From UBA9715 sp003452695 (lineage in GTDB: Bacteria; Actinomycetota; Coriobacteriia; Coriobacteriales; Eggerthellaceae), in the NCBI GenBank assembly GCA_946625225.1, contig CAMOTA010000036.1, positions 1-23,158 of the forward strand: DNA of 23,158 bases, given 5' to 3'. Positions 19,473-23,158 of the stretch are shown here, in pieces (within the stretch, counting starts at the first letter, position 1; each line of letters starts with the position of its first letter). Made by a program: the position numbers and the translations under genes. The notes beneath the pieces were generated by a model. That model ran no database searches, had not been told where the DNA came from, and worked only from the letters and a program-made list of their open reading frames with translations.

Positions 19473-22400
19473 TTATGGCTCTCCGTACGACCCACGAGGA
19501 CCCACTATTTTTCTTCCCCAGGTTTGAAAGACCACGCGGGTCTGTTTCGCTACTTTCTTATTCAACCCCTCGGTCGTCACCGCCACGCTTTCCGGAGTTC
19601 CGCACATGCACCCATACACTCTAACGCCCTTGTTCAACCGCCTACTTTTGATGACGAGCGTCTTCAACTGCTTCAGGTCGACGAAGGCCTCTTCCGCGAT
19701 GGAATGCACTTTCGCCCCGACGGCGACCGCCCTCACCGATTTGCCACCAACGATTCTTTTCAGCGATTCCCTACTCACTTGCCCCGCGCTATGAGTGGCC
19801 GTCCTCACGCTGGCCTTCACGTCGGCGCCGACGACGAGTTCCTCGCGGCCGTAGGTGCTCAGGTCGTAGGTGAGCAGGGCCTCGCCGTCTTGCGTTACCT
19901 CCACTTCCAGGCCGTACTTATCGGAGCCAGCGCCGTATAGGGAGACGATGGAGTAGCCCGTGGCATCGCCGATGCGGGTGTAGGTATCGGGCGTGAAGCT
20001 GGGGATGGAATCGGACGCGTAGGCGGTTAGACCGGCATCACTCGGCGCATCGCTGGCGATCCCGCCAGCAGAGCCATCGGCACCTGGGCCATCGGAGCTC
20101 TCGGACAGGATGGCTTCGGTCGTGGCCTGACGCTCGCCCTGCCAGATGCCGTCGGGGAACTCGCAGCCCGGCAGGCGCATCGTCGTGTTGCCGAAGAAGG
20201 TGAACTCCTCCCCCAGCTTCACCTGGCGCAGCGCCGCGCACCCGTGCAACATGCGTCTCATGGACCGTGCTTTTCGCGTGTTGAAGCCGGACAGGTCCAG
20301 CAATTCCAAGGCGCGGCATTCGCGGAACATCTCGGAGAAATCCGTTATCTCCACCGTTTTAAGTCCGGAAAGATCGATGGAGCGAAGGGCCGTGCAACCC
20401 CGAAACATGCGCGCAACTGACGAGGCAACGAACCAATCGCTCTCGCCGGCCAACCCGTCCTCATCGGCCAATCGCACAGACGTTAGGCGCCGGCACCCAT
20501 CGAACATACCCGAGAAGTCCTTGTTGGGCTTCCACTGCTCTCCATAATCGAATGGTCCCGAATAATCTATCGAAGATACCTCACCGTTTTCATGCACCCA
20601 TTGTACTTTCTCCGAAAGGTCCACGCCAGATAAGTCTATCGATTGAAGCAACGTGCAGTTGCGGAACAAATCGACGGCTTGTCTGATGGCCAGGCCGTCT
20701 AGCTTCACATCGTCTGCACCTTCCAATTGCGTGAAGCCCGCAAACCAGTACGATGCGTCCACGGCAACGCCCGAGGGAGCGTTTTTCACCGTAACCTTCG
20801 AGACGGCGCTCCTCTTGTCGTGCCAGGGAATTTCCTCGATGCTGCCGTAGCCCCTTGTCGCCACGTAGCTGTAGCTGCCAGGCTGCTTATTCCGCACGTC
20901 CTCGAAAGAGCCCGATAGGACAAGCTCGTCCCCATCCAGCCACCAGTACAGCGCAGCGCTGTCATACACCTTCGTGTAGGTGTCCGCTTGGCCAAAGGGC
21001 AGAGCTTCCGGCCGGTACACGCAGCCGTCGCTCGCTTGCCACATGCCATCTGCAAATACCGAGTTCTGCGGATTGAAATCGGCGCTCACCACAACTTTTT
21101 GCAAGTTATCGCAACCCTTGAATGGACTTCTGCCCGAACTCCATCCGTTGCTCGTTCCTATACCGCTCAGATCCAAGTCCTCAAGTGTCGAACAGCCGGC
21201 AAATGCCTCCCACATCGTTGTTATGTGCTTGGCGTTGAAGCCCGAGAGGTCGATTGCCTTCAAGGACGAACAGCCCTGGAACATCTTTTCGATATCCATG
21301 ACTTCCGATGCGTCCAGGTTGCTGAAGTCGACGTGCTGCAAGTTGCTACACCCCCGAAACCAGCCTTCTGTGCTGCTCGGCTTAACGTCAGACGGGGCAA
21401 AGCTTGCCTCGGTCACCTCGCCTGCGCAATTGTCCCAAGAAGCCCTGTCGCCGCTCAAACGGCTTGGCAGCCATCCATAGCCGCTTTGCTTCCGATACCA
21501 CACTCGAGCACCATCTGGTATTTCCGTAGCATCCGGAGCACCCATGAAGACAACCATGTGTCCATCGTGCACCATCGCATGGACATCGTCTTCTCCTTCA
21601 TCGGAGCTTTCGCTGCCAGGGACCCATGAAGTGCCCGACCCGACGGTTTGGCGCGTATAGGTACCCTTTGAATCTGCAAGACTCAATGACGCTCCCGCTG
21701 GAAACGTTTTGCCATCTTCTTTGCGGACCCACTCCAGCCCGTCGCCCGAATACAAAGTGCCGTACGAATCCACGTATTCCTTTACGAGCGTTTCAGAGGG
21801 AAGCACTATCTGGCCAGGATTGCTGGCCAGGGAATCGCCCACGACCAAGGTTTCAGCATAGAGGCAATCCTCCAGCAAACCCGTCGTGTCTGCATCCTTT
21901 GCGACTGTAAAGACAGTCAAGTCTATCGTGCCCACTTCGCAATCTGAAAGCATGCCGTCGAGGAACGTAATCTTGCCGCTCTGTCCGATATTACCCAGCG
22001 AAAGAAGCCCACCGAAATCAGTATGCCCCCTGAAAAGGTTTCGTACATCCACAGCGTTCGGAACTAAGAACTTGTCGAAATTTTGAAATGGACCCGAGGT
22101 TTCGCGAAGCATGTTCTGCATCTTGGACAACTTATCAGCAGATGCGGTGGGAAACACTATCTTATACGCAAAAGACCCGTAGAACATGTCGGTCGCGTCT
22201 TTCCATCGGCTCACGTCCATCGCGCTCATGTCTACCTTGAAATTAGTAAACATCTGACGTTCTTGACCGGCGACAGTGGCTTTGCGATCGAACCAATATG
22301 CAGTGCTAATCGGCGATACGTTGCCAATTTCAACCCGCGAGACATAGTAATTGGATCTGTTCCAAGGTAGATCTTCCCGACAGCTGCTTTCAGCGGGCAC

Positions 22401-22718
22401 TTCTCCGATGTATTGATAGCCTGATTCCGATTCCTGAAGCTTATCTGGCTGAATTACGAGCACGCTATCTTTTATATAAGCGTAGCCGATTACTTCCTTT
22501 TCGCCCATTGCCGACGCGACAAGGCCTTCTTCGGCAAAGGCAAGGGGCGGCGCAACCGCAAGGGAAACTATGGCTGCAATCGCAAGTGCGAATGCAGCTA
22601 CCGCTGGTTCGAGCAGCTTGGCACATTGCACCGAGTTGCTCCACGCCCATCCGCAACCCCGGCGCGATTCAGGCAATCTCGTTGACTGCATTACTAGATT
22701 CCCCATCATGTTATTCAC
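19473..22718 (-). CDS. BspA-type leucine-rich surface protein (DUF285 repeats)
   Basis: The 1081-residue secreted protein starts at GTG 22718, whose GTGA overlaps the TGA of the upstream gene; AAAGG lies four bases before it. A long N region precedes a hydrophobic core (about 39-60), with signal-peptidase cleavage expected after AFA at residue 62. Two blocks of BspA/DUF285 leucine-rich repeats are clear, about 452-568 and 653-863, with units such as MFQGCSSLKAIDLSGF and MFRGCTALRSIDLSGL; each block closes with the family's DG-W ... DTYT(K/R) tail. A more degenerate block lies at about 140-300. The C terminus (about 1015-1070) has the KTLVIKS and GCMCGTPESVAV motifs typical of these proteins. 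No LPxTG sorting signal is present. Such proteins usually mediate adhesion; the ligand is unknown. Confidence 0.88.
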   Translation of the reverse strand: MNNMMGNLVMQSTRLPESRRGCGWAWSNSVQCAKLLEPAVAAFALAIAAIVSLAVAPPLAFAEEGLVASAMGEKEVIGYAYIKDSVLVIQPDKLQESESGYQYIGEVPAESSCREDLPWNRSNYYVSRVEIGNVSPISTAYWFDRKATVAGQERQMFTNFKVDMSAMDVSRWKDATDMFYGSFAYKIVFPTASADKLSKMQNMLRETSGPFQNFDKFLVPNAVDVRNLFRGHTDFGGLLSLGNIGQSGKITFLDGMLSDCEVGTIDLTVFTVAKDADTTGLLEDCLYAETLVVGDSLASNPGQIVLPSETLVKEYVDSYGTLYSGDGLEWVRKEDGKTFPAGASLSLADSKGTYTRQTVGSGTSWVPGSESSDEGEDDVHAMVHDGHMVVFMGAPDATEIPDGARVWYRKQSGYGWLPSRLSGDRASWDNCAGEVTEASFAPSDVKPSSTEGWFRGCSNLQHVDFSNLDASEVMDIEKMFQGCSSLKAIDLSGFNAKHITTMWEAFAGCSTLEDLDLSGIGTSNGWSSGRSPFKGCDNLQKVVVSADFNPQNSVFADGMWQASDGCVYRPEALPFGQADTYTKVYDSAALYWWLDGDELVLSGSFEDVRNKQPGSYSYVATRGYGSIEEIPWHDKRSAVSKVTVKNAPSGVAVDASYWFAGFTQLEGADDVKLDGLAIRQAVDLFRNCTLLQSIDLSGVDLSEKVQWVHENGEVSSIDYSGPFDYGEQWKPNKDFSGMFDGCRRLTSVRLADEDGLAGESDWFVASSVARMFRGCTALRSIDLSGLKTVEITDFSEMFRECRALELLDLSGFNTRKARSMRRMLHGCAALRQVKLGEEFTFFGNTTMRLPGCEFPDGIWQGERQATTEAILSESSDGPGADGSAGGIASDAPSDAGLTAYASDSIPSFTPDTYTRIGDATGYSIVSLYGAGSDKYGLEVEVTQDGEALLTYDLSTYGREELVVGADVKASVRTATHSAGQVSRESLKRIVGGKSVRAVAVGAKVHSIAEEAFVDLKQLKTLVIKSRRLNKGVRVYGCMCGTPESVAVTTEGLNKKVAKQTRVVFQTWGRKIVGPRGSYGEP

Positions 22719-23158
22719 CGGGCCTTTGCGGTTGTGCGGGCGGACCATGCGGAGCATTTCATGGCCTTGCCGATTTTCTTGCAAGTGCGCACTTGCAAGT
22801 AGTAGCGTTTGCCGCTTTGCAGCTTGGCTATCTTCAGCGTGGTACGCGCGTTGGGCTTCGCGGTGCGGACCTTTGCGCCCTTCATGTTCTTCTTCAGGCT
22901 ATAGCGGACCTGATACGACACCTTGCCCTTCTTCTGGCGCTGCCATTTCACGACGATAGCGCGGTTCGCGGACATGCGCTTCACTATCTTGGTCGAGCCG
23001 AGCCTTATGACGAACGTGGTGGCTTTCGAGCCCGAATACGCGCCCTGGCCCACTACCACGACCCGCGCCTTGCCGGGGTTCTTGTTCGACTTGTAGGCTA
23101 TGCGGAAATCCCTGCCCTGTGCCAGCTTCTTGCCGCCGACCTTCACCGTTACGGCGGG
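22715..23158 (-). CDS. Surface protein, C-terminal part (Ig-like plus fibronectin type III-like), 5' end outside window
   Basis: The last 147 residues are visible; the frame stays open to the window edge, so the GTG at 23146 is not the true start. Residues 1-52 match a common extracellular Ig-like repeat: AVTVKVGGKKL, GRDFRIAYKSNKNPGKARVV and GQGAYSGSKATTFVI. The remaining part resembles a fibronectin type III domain rich in Lys and Arg (VVKWQRQKKGKVSYQVRYS, then LQSGKRYYLQVRTC and SAWSARTTAKAR). No sorting signal follows. Its TGA overlaps the GTG of the BspA-type gene by three bases, so the two surface proteins are translationally coupled in one operon. Confidence 0.8.
   Translation of the reverse strand, partial: PAVTVKVGGKKLAQGRDFRIAYKSNKNPGKARVVVVGQGAYSGSKATTFVIRLGSTKIVKRMSANRAIVVKWQRQKKGKVSYQVRYSLKKNMKGAKVRTAKPNARTTLKIAKLQSGKRYYLQVRTCKKIGKAMKCSAWSARTTAKAR

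Overview
The window is high-GC bacterial DNA with dense short operons and long, repeat-filled intergenic gaps. The gene set points to a class Coriobacteriia actinobacterium, probably Eggerthellaceae (Slackia/Eggerthella-like). It has a menaquinone methyltransferase, a Tat translocon next to NiFe-hydrogenase maturation genes, a type III pantothenate kinase, BspA-type leucine-rich surface proteins and a TM1586-type nitroreductase. The family and genus are inferred from gene content only.

Layout. Bases 1-2958 (minus strand): a run reading small membrane protein > tatA > tatC > hypA > hypB, ending at a hairpin near base 40. Divergent from it, menG (3137-3910) starts right at the predicted transcription start of an extended -10 promoter. 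An RsbV/RsbW-like antagonist and anti-sigma pair follows (4113-4849). Convergent to these is one 1050-codon ORF (4907-8059, minus) that fuses TsaE, TsaB, RimI and TsaD, i.e. the t6A tRNA-modification enzymes and the acetyltransferase that other bacteria encode as four neighbouring genes. coaX lies upstream of it, and a divergent OmpR-type response regulator and histidine kinase follow (9103-10820); the kinase seems to start at ATA.

Bases 10821-18064 alternate signalling genes with mobile or repetitive DNA: an FHA protein, a Ser/Thr kinase with WG repeats behind an internal twin-arginine membrane segment, and a DUF6273-like lipoprotein. Around them are four copies of a 78-79 bp miniature inverted-repeat element (three with 8-bp target duplications), a roughly 272-bp near-perfect palindrome built from an 18-bp core, a 95-bp palindrome in the FHA leader, three copies of a second dispersed repeat (one of them split by a miniature element), a long RNA hairpin and a gene remnant. 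A nitroreductase (18065-18820) is followed by about 103-bp tandem repeats. These run into the end of a BspA-type surface protein, which is coupled by a GTGA overlap to the 3' end of an Ig-like/fibronectin-III surface protein that runs off the right edge.

The most notable items are the four-domain Tsa/RimI fusion, the miniature element family with its nested insertion, the giant palindrome, the ATA-start kinase and the internal Tat-like anchor of the Ser/Thr kinase. No rRNA, tRNA, CRISPR array, phage gene or intact transposase gene was seen.
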